Notes: generated from the letters alone by a model not told the origin. Shown: positions 1-7,019, counted from the stretch's first letter. The stretch is 44,133 nt of DNA from Candidatus Spechtbacteria bacterium RIFCSPLOWO2_12_FULL_38_22 (GCA_001820055.1 MHOK01000009.1:1-44133), one strand, 5' to 3'. Numbers and translations are program-made.

Positions 1-96
1 CAAAGGAGGCGGGGCGACGGACTCGCCCGCGCGGAGGAGGGGTCTGGGGAGGAATCCGCGCGGGCTTCGGCTTTCTTTTTTTAAAAAATCGGCGGC
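1..96 (+). repeat. Left arm of a 96-bp perfect inverted repeat (cut by the window edge)
   Basis: Bases 1-96 are the exact reverse complement of 1644-1739; I checked the pairing base by base and found no mismatch. The repeat stops matching at base 97. Base 1 is the window edge, so the left arm may extend further out. The arm is GC-rich and contains its own hairpin (gcccgcgcgga at 25-35 with tccgcgcgggc at 55-65), followed by a T7 run and an A6 run. It encloses four small genes. It could be the end of a mobile cassette or two inverted copies of a dispersed genomic repeat. Confidence 0.95.
25..82 (+). terminator. Hairpin plus T-run inside the left repeat arm, possible terminator
   Basis: An 11-bp stem (25-35 with 55-65, 19-nt loop) is followed after about ten bases by seven T residues at 76-82. 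Read rightward this resembles an intrinsic terminator placed before the cassette genes. The mirror copy at 1644-1739 would act on leftward transcripts. The gap between stem and T-run is longer than usual, so function is uncertain. Confidence 0.35.
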
Positions 97-165
97 TAAA
101 AAATTAGAAAATGTCATAGTGTATTTTAGTATAACATTGTCTGTAAATATAACAAAGTGTAAAAT

Positions 166-501
166 ATGGATAATATGGCTGATAAGTTCAGATCAGATAA
201 ATACCGCAAGGCGAGAGATGGGTACTCTCGGTTTTTGAATGTTCTTTGCGAACATTGTGGCGCAAAAATCCTTGTTTATCAGAAAGACGGCCCCGGCCCT
301 CTGAAACGTCTTTACCTAGATAGGATTTTTGCGCCAGAAAATTTGGCAAATTTTCAAAAACTCTCAATAGGTAATGTGCCGAATTTAATTTGTCAAAAAT
401 GTAAATCTGTTTTGGCTATTCCATATATTTACAAAAAGGAGCAACGAAAAGCATACCGGCTTTTTGTGGGTGCAGTCACTAAAAAAATTACAAAAGTATG
501 A
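166..501 (+). CDS. Small zinc-ribbon protein
   Basis: The 111-aa product has two CxxC pairs, CEHC near residue 29 and CQKC near residue 76, with a basic N-terminus. This is the usual spacing for a four-cysteine zinc ribbon, so it probably binds one zinc ion and perhaps nucleic acid or protein. I do not recognise a named family. ATG at 166 is used; a second in-frame ATG at 175 is possible and no clear Shine-Dalgarno sequence precedes either. Its stop TGA overlaps the ATG of the next gene (ATGA), so the two are probably translated together. It is the first gene of the cassette bounded by the inverted repeat. Confidence 0.75.
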   Translation: MDNMADKFRSDKYRKARDGYSRFLNVLCEHCGAKILVYQKDGPGPLKRLYLDRIFAPENLANFQKLSIGNVPNLICQKCKSVLAIPYIYKKEQRKAYRLFVGAVTKKITKV

Positions 502-704
502 ATCCAGCTTCCGAAAAATTAGGCCTAAACATGAAGCGCATCAGAGCCAAAAAGAAAATGTCGCAAGGTGATATTGCTCGCGCTTTAGAGGTTGATAGGG
601 GTTATATTAGTAATATTGAGAACGGCAAGAAAAATCCAACCCTTGCGACAATCCAAAAGTTGGCTGATGCGCTTGGAGTATCGGCTGATGAACTTTTGAA
701 ATAA
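498..704 (+). CDS. XRE/Cro-CI family transcriptional regulator
   Basis: This 68-aa protein is almost entirely one helix-turn-helix_3 domain: a GLNMKRIRAKKKMSQ start, a recognition region around DRGYISNIENGKKNPTLATI, and the closing LADALGVSADELL typical of stand-alone Cro/CI-like repressors. It probably binds an operator as a dimer. It overlaps the zinc-ribbon gene by 4 bp and ends 4 bp before the NUDIX gene, so it sits in one operon and may autoregulate the cassette. No partner toxin is recognisable. Assignment to the HTH family is secure; the target is unknown. Confidence 0.92.
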   Translation: MNPASEKLGLNMKRIRAKKKMSQGDIARALEVDRGYISNIENGKKNPTLATIQKLADALGVSADELLK

Positions 705-708
705 ATTT

Positions 709-1245
709 ATGAATATGTTATACGAACAAATTGCAAAAATCATAGAGCCCTCAATCTGCGACAGTGAAAACACTCGCATAAATTTCCTTAAGAGATTAGA
801 AGAAGGAAATTTTACTAGAGACGAAAATCCGCAAACTCACTATTGCGCCTATTTCCTTCCTTACGACCAGAAGGAGAAAAAAGTTTTTATCGTCCATCAT
901 AAAAAGTCCGATCTTTGGCTTTCTCCTGGCGGACATATTGATAAAGGCGAAGGACTTTTAGAAACTTTGAATAGAGAAATTGATGAGGAGCTTGGAGTAA
1001 AAAACTTTTTTAAAGAAGCCCAATCTCCATTTTTATTGACTATCACTCCGATTGAAAATAAGGTTCAACCTTGTAAAGTTCATTATGATATTTGGTATTT
1101 AGTTCTCACAGACGGTTCAAATTTTAATGTTGATCCGAAAGAATTTCACGAAACAAGATGGCTAACGATTGAGGAAGCAGAGAAAATCGTTACCGATGGA
1201 CCAAACAGGAAAGCATTAGAAATTGTAAAGAAAAAATATGAATAA
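709..1245 (+). CDS. NUDIX hydrolase
   Basis: The 178-aa protein carries a complete Nudix box at about residues 75-97 (GX5EX7REUXEEXGU; visible as GHIDKGE...REIDEELGV), so the Mg-binding glutamates are intact. The family cleaves nucleoside diphosphates linked to another group; the substrate here cannot be read from the sequence. The roughly 70-residue N-terminal stretch with a HYCAYFLPY strand is the usual leading part of the fold. ATG at 709 or 715 could serve. The gene end overlaps the VOC gene by 8 bp. Confidence 0.93.
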   Translation: MNMLYEQIAKIIEPSICDSENTRINFLKRLEEGNFTRDENPQTHYCAYFLPYDQKEKKVFIVHHKKSDLWLSPGGHIDKGEGLLETLNREIDEELGVKNFFKEAQSPFLLTITPIENKVQPCKVHYDIWYLVLTDGSNFNVDPKEFHETRWLTIEEAEKIVTDGPNRKALEIVKKKYE

Positions 1246-1639
1246 AAAATCACTAGACCCAGCTGGACATTTAACGCTCGCCGTTAGTAATCTTGAAAAA
1301 AGCAAAAAATTTTATAAATCCTTGTTTGGAAAACTGAAATTCAAACAGATTCGAGACGGCGAGCGTAGCGTGGCTTGGGCTACGCGAGAAGGTTTTGGTA
1401 TTTGGATTAGGCAAGCAAAACATGCCAAGCCGCGCTATAAGTATTTTGCGCCTAGCCTTCAACACTTATGCGTAAAAGCAAAAACGAGGAAAACAGTTGA
1501 TGAAATCTACAAGCTTATGTCGGCAAAGAAAATTTTCGTCTTTGACGAACCAAAAGCTTATCCTGAATATACGCCGAAATATTATGCCGTTTTCTTTGCC
1601 GACCCAGATGGAATAAAAATTGAGATTGCCTATTATTAA
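1238..1639 (+). CDS. VOC (glyoxalase/bleomycin-resistance) family protein
   Basis: The 133-aa product starts with HLTLAVSNLEKSKKFYKSLF and ends with FFADPDGIKIEIAYY, the hallmark first and last strands of a glyoxalase/bleomycin resistance/dioxygenase domain. Candidate metal ligands are the His near residue 11 and the Glu near residue 130. The length fits one VOC unit. Substrate is unknown; detoxification or resistance by sequestration is the common role. An internal hairpin (gcgtagc / gctacgc around 1362-1386) lies in the reading frame. It is the last gene of the cassette and its stop sits a few bases before the right repeat arm. Confidence 0.88.
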   Translation: MNKKSLDPAGHLTLAVSNLEKSKKFYKSLFGKLKFKQIRDGERSVAWATREGFGIWIRQAKHAKPRYKYFAPSLQHLCVKAKTRKTVDEIYKLMSAKKIFVFDEPKAYPEYTPKYYAVFFADPDGIKIEIAYY

Positions 1640-1643
1640 TGTT

Positions 1644-1739
1644 GCCGCCGATTTTTTAAAAAAAGAAAGCCGAAGCCCGCGCGGATTCCTCCCCAGACCC
1701 CTCCTCCGCGCGGGCGAGTCCGTCGCCCCGCCTCCTTTG
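1644..1739 (-). repeat. Right arm of the 96-bp perfect inverted repeat
   Basis: Exact reverse complement of bases 1-96. It begins 4 bp after the stop of the VOC gene and ends at 1739. Its internal hairpin (1675-1685 with 1705-1715) is followed, on the minus strand, by a T-run. The ORF-track entry 1620-1892 runs through this arm and is a by-product of its stop-free, GC-rich composition. Confidence 0.95.
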
Positions 1740-1835
1740 CCCCAGAAAAATAGTGGCGGGGCGCATCATTTCAGATTTCGCTCTGCGCCCGTCCATAGCT
1801 TTACGCGAAGGAGGGTTTTGGATTTGTGTATCAAA
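1740..1835. repeat. GC-rich tail next to the right repeat arm
   Basis: The high-GC composition continues about 90 bp beyond the arm into AT-rich DNA. It contains a 7-bp stem (gggcgca 1759-1765 with tgcgccc 1784-1790). The style matches the repeat arm, so the complete repeat unit may be longer than the 96 bp that can be compared inside this window. No gene is seen in 1740-1960. Confidence 0.5.
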
Positions 1836-1945
1836 TTTGGTAAAATAATTTCAAAAGTTTGTGAAGGTTTTAATTCGGGAGCCAATTTTTGAATCATATT
1901 TTGTAATAGTTGTTTTTAATACCCCCCCCGCAGGGTTTATATATT

Positions 1946-1954
1946 TGATATACT
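1946..1954 (+). promoter_or_regulatory. Extended -10 promoter, predicted leaderless start of the 1961 gene
   Basis: TGaTATACT ends 7 nt before the ATG at 1961, so transcription should begin at or next to the start codon. A run of eight C residues (1922-1929) lies just upstream. Confidence 0.5.
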
Positions 1955-1960
1955 TAGAAT

Positions 1961-2428
1961 ATGAAAAAAATAGTGTTGCTAGGTCGTGGTGGGGCAGGTA
2001 AATCAACCACAGCTAGAAAGATCGGTGAGATAGCAAGCTTACCCGTTATTGAATTAGATAAATATTTTTGGCAACCAGGCCTAATACCATTAAGCAAAGA
2101 GAGGTGGATATTAAAACAAAGAGAACTTGCTATTAATGATAGGTGGATTATGGACGGTGACTTGGGCAAATACGATGTTTTAAATGAAAGATTAAAACTA
2201 GCTGATACAATAATAATTTTAAACTTTCCTTTTTGGACCTGTTTTCTTCGTGCATCAAAACGCTCAAAAGAAAGAATGGATTTTTGGTGGTGGCTATTCA
2301 CTTGGCGCTTTTTAGAACTACCTAAAATTATGAAAATGATTAAAGATTATTCGCCGACATCTGCAGTTATAATAATAAAAAGTCAGAAAGAATTAGACAA
2401 TTTTTTAATGAAAATTAAAAACAACTAA
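1961..2428 (+). CDS. Adenylate-kinase-like P-loop protein (FlaR type)
   Basis: This 155-aa protein has a Walker A motif GRGGAGKST at residues 8-16, then a LPVIELDKYFW segment and a RWIMDGDLGKYD segment, the layout of the small P-loop kinases annotated as 'topology modulation protein' or adenylate-kinase-related. These bind ATP and probably phosphorylate a small molecule; the real substrate of this subfamily is not settled. The C-terminus is Lys-rich without a clear lid domain. It stands alone with its own leaderless-type promoter. Confidence 0.85.
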   Translation: MKKIVLLGRGGAGKSTTARKIGEIASLPVIELDKYFWQPGLIPLSKERWILKQRELAINDRWIMDGDLGKYDVLNERLKLADTIIILNFPFWTCFLRASKRSKERMDFWWWLFTWRFLELPKIMKMIKDYSPTSAVIIIKSQKELDNFLMKIKNN

Positions 2429-2497
2429 ATCATTTTTTATTTTTATCCAATCCAAAGTTCTAAATCTGTCTAACAATGCGAGCCAAGAAACTAGATA

Positions 2498-2506
2498 TGT
2501 TAAAAT
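2498..2506 (+). promoter_or_regulatory. Extended -10 promoter of the secreted metalloprotease gene
   Basis: TGtTAAAAT ends 7 nt before the ATG at 2513 and no ribosome binding site is present, predicting a leaderless mRNA. Confidence 0.55.
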
Positions 2507-2512
2507 GAAAAC

Positions 2513-3967
2513 ATGAATAAAGTTTTTAACACAAGATATTTAGTACATTTGGTATTGGCTGGTTTGTTTAGTTTTTTAGTTTTTAACTTGACTTATGCTG
2601 TTAGGCCAAGCGACTATGATCTAAAAGAAGGTGACACTACTAGCGCATCCGGATCTGATGACCCAGACGTTTATATAATTAACGAACATGGATATAAAAG
2701 GTTATTTTTGAATCCAGTCATTTTTAATTTTTATGGACATTTAGGGGGCTTTGCAAAAGTAAAAGCAATTTCTCCAAGTACTCGAGATGCATTTATAACT
2801 TCAGGGCTGTTTCGCAATTGTGAAGCAAACGACGAGAAAGTATACGGGTTAGAATCAACTGGCGAAGATACTTCAATACTTCACTGGATTAACACCACCG
2901 GCGCTCAAGCGGTAATTGACGACCCTAATTTTTTCAAAAAGGTATTTTGTATTAATAATAATGAGTTTAATTGGTATTTAAAAGGCTCAGATTACAACTC
3001 TGTAAACCAAATACCCGTTTACTCTCGAGATACTACATCAACGTCTACTGTAAGAGTGGGAATTATAGAATTTGTGCCACAAAATGTTGTTTATGGTGAT
3101 GTGCACTATGCTTATTTGAAAAAAACATCTGGGTGTTGGCTTAGCTCCGGTGGAGAAATTGGAAACTATTATTGGGTGTCCGGCTCAAATCAATCCATTC
3201 ACTCAAGTGATTGTTACGACATACTAGAAACGTATTCTTTCCTTGATATTTTTAATAACCTCAGTAAGGGCATATCCAAAAATGTTCAGAGGACAATATA
3301 CGGGGAGGAGGATACTATGGAAACACTACATTCTGTTTATTACATTAAAGATTTCTATGAAAAGGAAGCATTAAAATACGGCGTTTCCGACCTAGCAATT
3401 GATATTGATGTAAAGGGTCCTTATATGCTTGCAAGCGATCCACCGTTAGGTGGCCGGTGGGGTGTGGGGGAGGGGGTATGTAACGCCAGTCTAACGGAGT
3501 TTTTTGTCAACGAGGCGATAAGTAGAGGGGTTGATGAAAGCCAATATGATGTAATCGCATACGTATATTTGGGCGATTGGCAACTGTCTGGTAGATCGTA
3601 TGAAGGATTTACGAGTTGCGCAACTGGTTCAAAAAGTTTTATGACAGTTACTACGTGGCGACTTCCACAAGAGGATGAGGGCGTAGTGACACTCGCTCAT
3701 GAATTAGGTCATAGTTTTGGAGCGAGCGATTATTACACATCGCCTTGCCCTCAAAATCCTACATTGTGGTCTTGCGTGAAGGACCCGGAAGGCATACCGG
3801 AGCCAAATAAAATACCTAAGTATCCACAAACAAAGGGCTGCTTGATGGCTCAGATTATAGCATACAATAAACCAGGGTCAGATGAAGCAGGCGACGCAAC
3901 TAGTATTTCCAATCTTAATCAGGCTGTAATATGTGACGCCACAGCCAGAGAGTTTGGCTGGAGATGA
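2513..3967 (+). CDS. Secreted metzincin-like metalloprotease
   Basis: The 484-aa precursor begins with a signal peptide (hydrophobic stretch about residues 12-29). Residues about 50-165 form a segment with repeated phrases such as GYKRLFLNPVIF and NNNEFNWY, which I recall as a widespread module at the N-terminus of secreted Patescibacteria proteins. The C-terminal half contains HELGHSFGASD at residues 396-406, the HExxHxxGxxD zinc site of metzincin-type peptidases, with a CLMAQ segment about 50 residues later as a possible Met-turn. Many cysteines suggest disulfides outside the cell. It probably digests extracellular or host protein; the exact peptidase family is unclear. TGA is its stop. Confidence 0.85.
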   Translation: MNKVFNTRYLVHLVLAGLFSFLVFNLTYAVRPSDYDLKEGDTTSASGSDDPDVYIINEHGYKRLFLNPVIFNFYGHLGGFAKVKAISPSTRDAFITSGLFRNCEANDEKVYGLESTGEDTSILHWINTTGAQAVIDDPNFFKKVFCINNNEFNWYLKGSDYNSVNQIPVYSRDTTSTSTVRVGIIEFVPQNVVYGDVHYAYLKKTSGCWLSSGGEIGNYYWVSGSNQSIHSSDCYDILETYSFLDIFNNLSKGISKNVQRTIYGEEDTMETLHSVYYIKDFYEKEALKYGVSDLAIDIDVKGPYMLASDPPLGGRWGVGEGVCNASLTEFFVNEAISRGVDESQYDVIAYVYLGDWQLSGRSYEGFTSCATGSKSFMTVTTWRLPQEDEGVVTLAHELGHSFGASDYYTSPCPQNPTLWSCVKDPEGIPEPNKIPKYPQTKGCLMAQIIAYNKPGSDEAGDATSISNLNQAVICDATAREFGWR

Positions 3968-4049
3968 TACTAAACTGTTTGCTCTCCGGACTGGAATTTT
4001 ACATAAACACATATTTGTGCGGGGTAGTTAAAAATAACCCAATAAGTTG

Positions 4050-4058
4050 TGTTACAAT
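4050..4058 (+). promoter_or_regulatory. Extended -10 promoter of the 4065 membrane protein gene
   Basis: TGtTACAAT ends exactly 7 nt before the ATG at 4065; no Shine-Dalgarno sequence lies between. Confidence 0.5.
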
Positions 4059-4064
4059 TAGGTT

Positions 4065-4523
4065 ATGAAAAGCAATTTTATTTCAGCAGTTGTTAATATC
4101 ACCATTCTTTCTGTTACTATTTTTGCTGTCAGTATTTATTTTATTTCTAACAATGAACTGATTGGCGTAATAATTTTTGGATTAGGTATTCTTTGTCTTA
4201 TTTCTTTAATTCCCTTTAAAATATCCATAAGTAAGATTTGGCCAGATATCATTTTTGGGTTAATTGATGACGGAATTTTAGCAATATTAGCTATTTTTGG
4301 AGGAAAGATAGCCGGAGTTGCCGGCGCGGTTATCGGCGGTGTTGTTGGCAACGCAATAACAGACGGTATCGCCGGAGTATTCGAGGGATATGCGGCGGAA
4401 AAAATGAGAGCAAAGAACATTTCTGACCAACGGACAATGTTAGGTTCGGCCGTAGGGAAAATGGCAGGATGTCTATTGGGTGCAGGAGCGGTTTTAATCG
4501 TAGCGAACCTGTTTAATATTTAA
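4065..4523 (+). CDS. Integral membrane protein of unknown function
   Basis: The 152-aa protein has about four hydrophobic segments: near residues 8-28, 30-50, 65-95 (interrupted by small residues) and 130-150. The centre is rich in Gly and Ala (KIAGVAGAVIGGVVGNAITD) followed by a charged stretch EGYAAEKMRAKN, which would face the cytoplasm. Glycine-zipper-like packing suggests oligomerisation or helix pairing, but no catalytic motif is visible and I cannot name a family. It lies between two unrelated genes and has its own promoter. Confidence 0.75.
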   Translation: MKSNFISAVVNITILSVTIFAVSIYFISNNELIGVIIFGLGILCLISLIPFKISISKIWPDIIFGLIDDGILAILAIFGGKIAGVAGAVIGGVVGNAITDGIAGVFEGYAAEKMRAKNISDQRTMLGSAVGKMAGCLLGAGAVLIVANLFNI

Positions 4524-4561
4524 GTCTGGTATATAAATATAATTATTTTGCCATTTAAAAT

Positions 4562-5023
4562 ATGAATCTCACAAACTTTTTTCAAAAAAATACTGTTTGG
4601 AAGAAACTTTTTTTCGTATCGTTCTTCCTTTTTCTATATTGGCCCCTAACTAATATACTAGAGGGAGATTACATATCAGCTTTGTGGACTTTTGGAGTCG
4701 GCACGATGCTTTATGCAGGTTCGTATAGTTTACTTAGGTTAGATGGAAAGATACAAATGTTTTGTGGAGTGGCAATTGTTAGCGCAACAGTTTTAACAAT
4801 GTTTATGCTTTTTAGTTTAGGATTAGGTACAGCGACTGAGATTAATTACATAGAATTGGCACCATATATTTTTTCGTCGATTTTTATGTTCATAGCTAGC
4901 TCTCTTAGATTTATTCAAAAATGGGGCTTGAAAACCTTACTTTTGATTTTGTTGATTGCCTGGTTTTCAATAAGGGTACTTAGCTACGTAAAGAGTAAGA
5001 GTATGTTTTATTTGGGATTATAA
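4562..5023 (+). CDS. Integral membrane protein of unknown function
   Basis: The 153-aa protein is strongly hydrophobic with about five membrane segments (near residues 15-35, 38-56, 65-90, 97-115, 121-145) and few charged residues, mostly Lys/Arg at the ends of helices. No conserved motif is recognisable. It lies 38 bp after another small membrane protein gene and could be cotranscribed with it. Hairpins at 5076 and 5114 probably end the transcript. Confidence 0.65.
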   Translation: MNLTNFFQKNTVWKKLFFVSFFLFLYWPLTNILEGDYISALWTFGVGTMLYAGSYSLLRLDGKIQMFCGVAIVSATVLTMFMLFSLGLGTATEINYIELAPYIFSSIFMFIASSLRFIQKWGLKTLLLILLIAWFSIRVLSYVKSKSMFYLGL

Positions 5024-5075
5024 AGATAAACTGTTTTGCAACGCTCATAATTCGGAGATATAATAAATTTTTGTT

Positions 5076-5102
5076 ACTGAACCCGAGGTTAGTAGGTTCA
5101 GT
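5076..5102. other. Small stem-loop after the 4562 gene
   Basis: Perfect 8-bp arms actgaacc (5076-5083) and ggttcagt (5095-5102). Only a weak T-run follows, so it may be an accessory terminator hairpin or a processing signal ahead of the stronger terminator at 5114. Confidence 0.4.
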
Positions 5103-5113
5103 TTAAAATATAA

Positions 5114-5141
5114 AAAAACCACCTTTCACTTGGTGGTTTTT
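5114..5141. terminator. Bidirectional intrinsic terminator
   Basis: Ten-base arms aaaaaccacc and ggtggttttt with an 8-nt loop. T-runs exist on both strands, so it can end the plus-strand membrane protein gene and the minus-strand lipoprotein operon that stops at 5157. Confidence 0.85.
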
Positions 5142-5156
5142 GATGTGTCGTTTTTG

Positions 5157-5723
5157 CTACTCGGAAGGTGCAATTTGGATACGCACAGGTTCTGTATTCA
5201 AAATAAGTGGCTGGTCAAAAACCAGAAGGTTATCACCGTAGATTATTCCCATAGCATCTGTTGCCGCATCTTTAACAATCCAACCAGTACACGATGCACT
5301 TGCGCCCGCCCCGCCGTAGTAGATGCCATCAAGCGACGGCGCTGTAAGGATCATGTTTCCCCATTGACTTTCTTTTATATCCTCCGTAGAAGAAAGAAAA
5401 GCGCATACATTAACAGGGATAGTAGTGCTTACAAAGTAGAGGACCGCATTCCCATTCTCTCCAAGAACATATATATACCACGGATGGTTTATAAGATCTT
5501 GGCGCTGTGTATACTCTACTAAAAGTTCGCGTAAAGGGAAGTTCTCTTGCATGGGTGCTGGGTATAACGCTTCAGCACGTTCAAAGTTCTTCCAACGTGC
5601 GGAGATTGCATCCTTGCGGCTTTCCTCTCCACCCGGAGTTTCTGTAGTGTCACCACATGCCGTACCAAGTAACAAAAAGGCAAGTATTGCTAACAGGAGC
5701 TTGATTCCTAGTTTATTGCGCAT
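5157..5723 (-). CDS. Lipoprotein of unknown function
   Basis: The 188-aa precursor has a classic lipoprotein signal: a basic start, a hydrophobic core and the lipobox LLGTAC with Cys23, followed by a polar linker (GDTTETPGGEE). The mature part has no motif I recognise; it contains a pair of cysteines (CAFL and CTGW) that could form a disulfide. It is probably anchored outside the membrane by lipidated Cys23. Its start overlaps the upstream minus-strand gene by 16 bp, so the two form an operon driven by the promoter at 6172-6199 and closed by the terminator at 5114. Confidence 0.85.
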   Translation of the reverse strand: MRNKLGIKLLLAILAFLLLGTACGDTTETPGGEESRKDAISARWKNFERAEALYPAPMQENFPLRELLVEYTQRQDLINHPWYIYVLGENGNAVLYFVSTTIPVNVCAFLSSTEDIKESQWGNMILTAPSLDGIYYGGAGASASCTGWIVKDAATDAMGIIYGDNLLVFDQPLILNTEPVRIQIAPSE

Positions 5724-6151
5724 CTGGTTTTACCTCCTTCGGGGTAGTTTGTGTCTGGAATCTGGTAAGGAAGATCTGTATCGCGGAATTGTCCTTCGGT
5801 CCAGTCTTTCAAAGCGTCCTGGTTGTATCGTGCGATCGCCTGATGGCGTGCGCCCTTAACTCCGGCGATACTCGTTACTGTGATATTGTATTCACGCGAT
5901 CCAGATTGGTAATATCCAAGTGCAGTAGTAAGTTCATCGATCTGTCCTTCAAGGCCCTGAATGGAAGCACATTGGTTGAAAAAAGTCTGATATGCCTGAA
6001 TCTGGAAGTCTGCCGACTGGATGTCTTTGTGGGCTTCACCACGGCCATAGATGCCCGCGGTTGCAACACCAAGACCCCAAATCGCAACGACTACTAACCA
6101 CAATGCAAGAAAAACGAGTATGACAGTTGTTACTGCTTTACGGTTACTCAC
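5708..6151 (-). CDS. Single-pass membrane protein with extracytoplasmic coiled region
   Basis: The 147-aa protein has one N-terminal membrane helix (about residues 8-33) and a helical, Gln-rich outer part, then a conserved-looking motif ARYNQDALKDWTEGQFRD and a DLPYQI stretch. I do not recognise a named family; it could loosely recall LemA-like helical proteins. The start is GTG with a strong AAAGGAG ribosome binding site 5-7 nt away. It is cotranscribed with the lipoprotein gene behind it, suggesting that both proteins act together at the outer face of the membrane. Confidence 0.8.
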   Translation of the reverse strand: MSNRKAVTTVILVFLALWLVVVAIWGLGVATAGIYGRGEAHKDIQSADFQIQAYQTFFNQCASIQGLEGQIDELTTALGYYQSGSREYNITVTSIAGVKGARHQAIARYNQDALKDWTEGQFRDTDLPYQIPDTNYPEGGKTRCAIN

Positions 6152-6171
6152 GTTTTCTCCTTTCGGTGATG

Positions 6172-6199
6172 ATTATAGCAAAATATTAAAAAAAGTCAA
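6172..6199 (-). promoter_or_regulatory. Consensus-like promoter of the lipoprotein operon
   Basis: On the minus strand TTGACT (6194-6199), a 16-nt spacer and TATAAT (6172-6177), followed by an AAAGGAG ribosome binding site and the GTG start at 6151. This is one of the best sigma70-like promoters in the window. Confidence 0.75.
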
Positions 6200-6213
6200 G
6201 AGCTCACGATAAT

Positions 6214-6242
6214 TTGACTAACTGTCAGTTTTGTGATAGTAT
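6214..6242 (+). promoter_or_regulatory. Divergent promoter of the 6269 gene
   Basis: TTGACT (6214-6219), 17-nt spacer and TGaTAGTAT (-10 at 6237-6242). It stands back to back with the minus-strand promoter at 6172. A short tgac/gtca inverted pair at the -35 could be an operator shared by both genes. Confidence 0.6.
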
Positions 6243-6268
6243 TTTTTTAGTTGTTAGGAGCTGAGAAA

Positions 6269-6586
6269 ATGTCACAAGAAGCTTACAAGGTATTAAAAGA
6301 AGATCTAACAAACGTAGGACTTTTAAATGCTCCCCAAATACAATACGCTTTTGGAAGATGGATTAGCCCCATAGAGCCACTGTCCACTCATGCAAGAAAA
6401 GGTGGCGGGCTGTGGGTAGCTCCGACGCTATCTGTTGCTAGGCAATATGTTAGATATTTAAGAAAAAAACATGGTATTACGGCCAGAGTATTTAAGTGCC
6501 GTATAGGAAAAATTCTTTACAGATCATCGTGCAGAATAAAGACAGATAAGTTATTTTTTACAAAAGCGGACGAAATAAAAATATAG
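6269..6586 (+). CDS. Small protein of unknown function
   Basis: I start the gene at ATG 6269 rather than the TTG at 6251 because AGGAG lies 8-9 nt before this ATG. The 105-aa product is basic, with the sequence GGLWVAPTLSVARQYVRYL in the middle and an Arg/Lys-rich second half. The 'S.A..Y' helix after a Gly-rich strand faintly recalls ADP-ribosyltransferase-like folds, but the evidence is too thin to assign it. It is monocistronic, with its own promoter and terminator, like a cargo gene. Confidence 0.7.
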   Translation: MSQEAYKVLKEDLTNVGLLNAPQIQYAFGRWISPIEPLSTHARKGGGLWVAPTLSVARQYVRYLRKKHGITARVFKCRIGKILYRSSCRIKTDKLFFTKADEIKI

Positions 6587-6618
6587 AGCTCATGCGTTCA
6601 CTCGATATGGGCTTTTTT
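6586..6618 (+). terminator. Intrinsic terminator of the 6269 gene
   Basis: An 8-bp stem including G-U pairs (gagctcat 6586-6593 with atgggctt 6607-6614) is followed by six T residues. The stem starts in the stop codon. Confidence 0.65.
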
Positions 6619-6678
6619 ATTGCGAGGGTGCTGTTTAGTATGGTATGCTCCAAATAGCACCTATACAGGGGAAAGAAA

Positions 6679-6954
6679 GTGAGTTCTCTCGATATGTTCG
6701 GGGTATTTAATACTCCATGTCCTAATTGTGGTAGTAAAGTGGAATATAAATACTATTCTCCTGGATGCGACACCCCGCATCCCCAAGGTGGTATTTACTG
6801 TACGAACGAAAATTGTTGTAACGAATATTCTATTACCGAGTGGTTAGAAATTTCTGCGGGAGAAATAATTGATAAAAGATTGATATCTAGTTTACTAGAT
6901 ATCGAACGAGATAGGGCGTTTAGAAAGCATGGATTAACATGTTGTCCCATCTAA
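6679..6954 (+). CDS. Small zinc-ribbon-like protein
   Basis: The 91-aa product has CPNC near residue 12, then CD, CTNENCC in the middle and a C-terminal CC, giving a Cys-rich N-terminal half typical of a zinc ribbon and an acidic helical second half. Function is unknown. The start is GTG at 6679, supported by AGGGGA about 8 nt upstream and an extended -10 (TGgTATGCT, 6641-6649). It has its own terminator, so it is another single-gene unit. Confidence 0.75.
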   Translation: MSSLDMFGVFNTPCPNCGSKVEYKYYSPGCDTPHPQGGIYCTNENCCNEYSITEWLEISAGEIIDKRLISSLLDIERDRAFRKHGLTCCPI

Positions 6955-6961
6955 CATATTT

Positions 6962-6986
6962 AGTCGTCCGTTAGGGCGACTTTTTT
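6962..6986 (+). terminator. Intrinsic terminator
   Basis: Stem agtcgtcc / gggcgact (one G-U pair) with the tight loop gtta, then six T residues. It ends the zinc-ribbon gene and lies just before the glycosidase promoter. Confidence 0.9.
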
Positions 6987-7004
6987 CTTTGAGCACAAGA
7001 ATCG

Positions 7005-7013
7005 TGTTAAAAT
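7005..7013 (+). promoter_or_regulatory. Extended -10 promoter of the GH1 gene
   Basis: TGtTAAAAT ends 7 nt before the ATG at 7020; no ribosome binding site is seen, so the mRNA is predicted to be leaderless. Confidence 0.55.
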
Positions 7014-7019
7014 AAAATT

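Noticed and set aside
498-704. Toxin-antitoxin reading of the XRE gene with its neighbours
   Set aside because: Neither the zinc-ribbon protein nor the NUDIX protein resembles a known toxin; the HTH protein is better described as a cassette regulator.
1620-1892. ORF of 90 aa across the right repeat arm
   Set aside because: It overlaps the VOC gene end, has no ribosome binding site, and its stop-free stretch is due to the GC-rich repeat.
5130-6097. Plus-strand ORFs opposite the lipoprotein operon (5130, 5551, 5789)
   Set aside because: Shadows of the minus-strand genes, which have a lipobox, ribosome binding sites and a consensus promoter.
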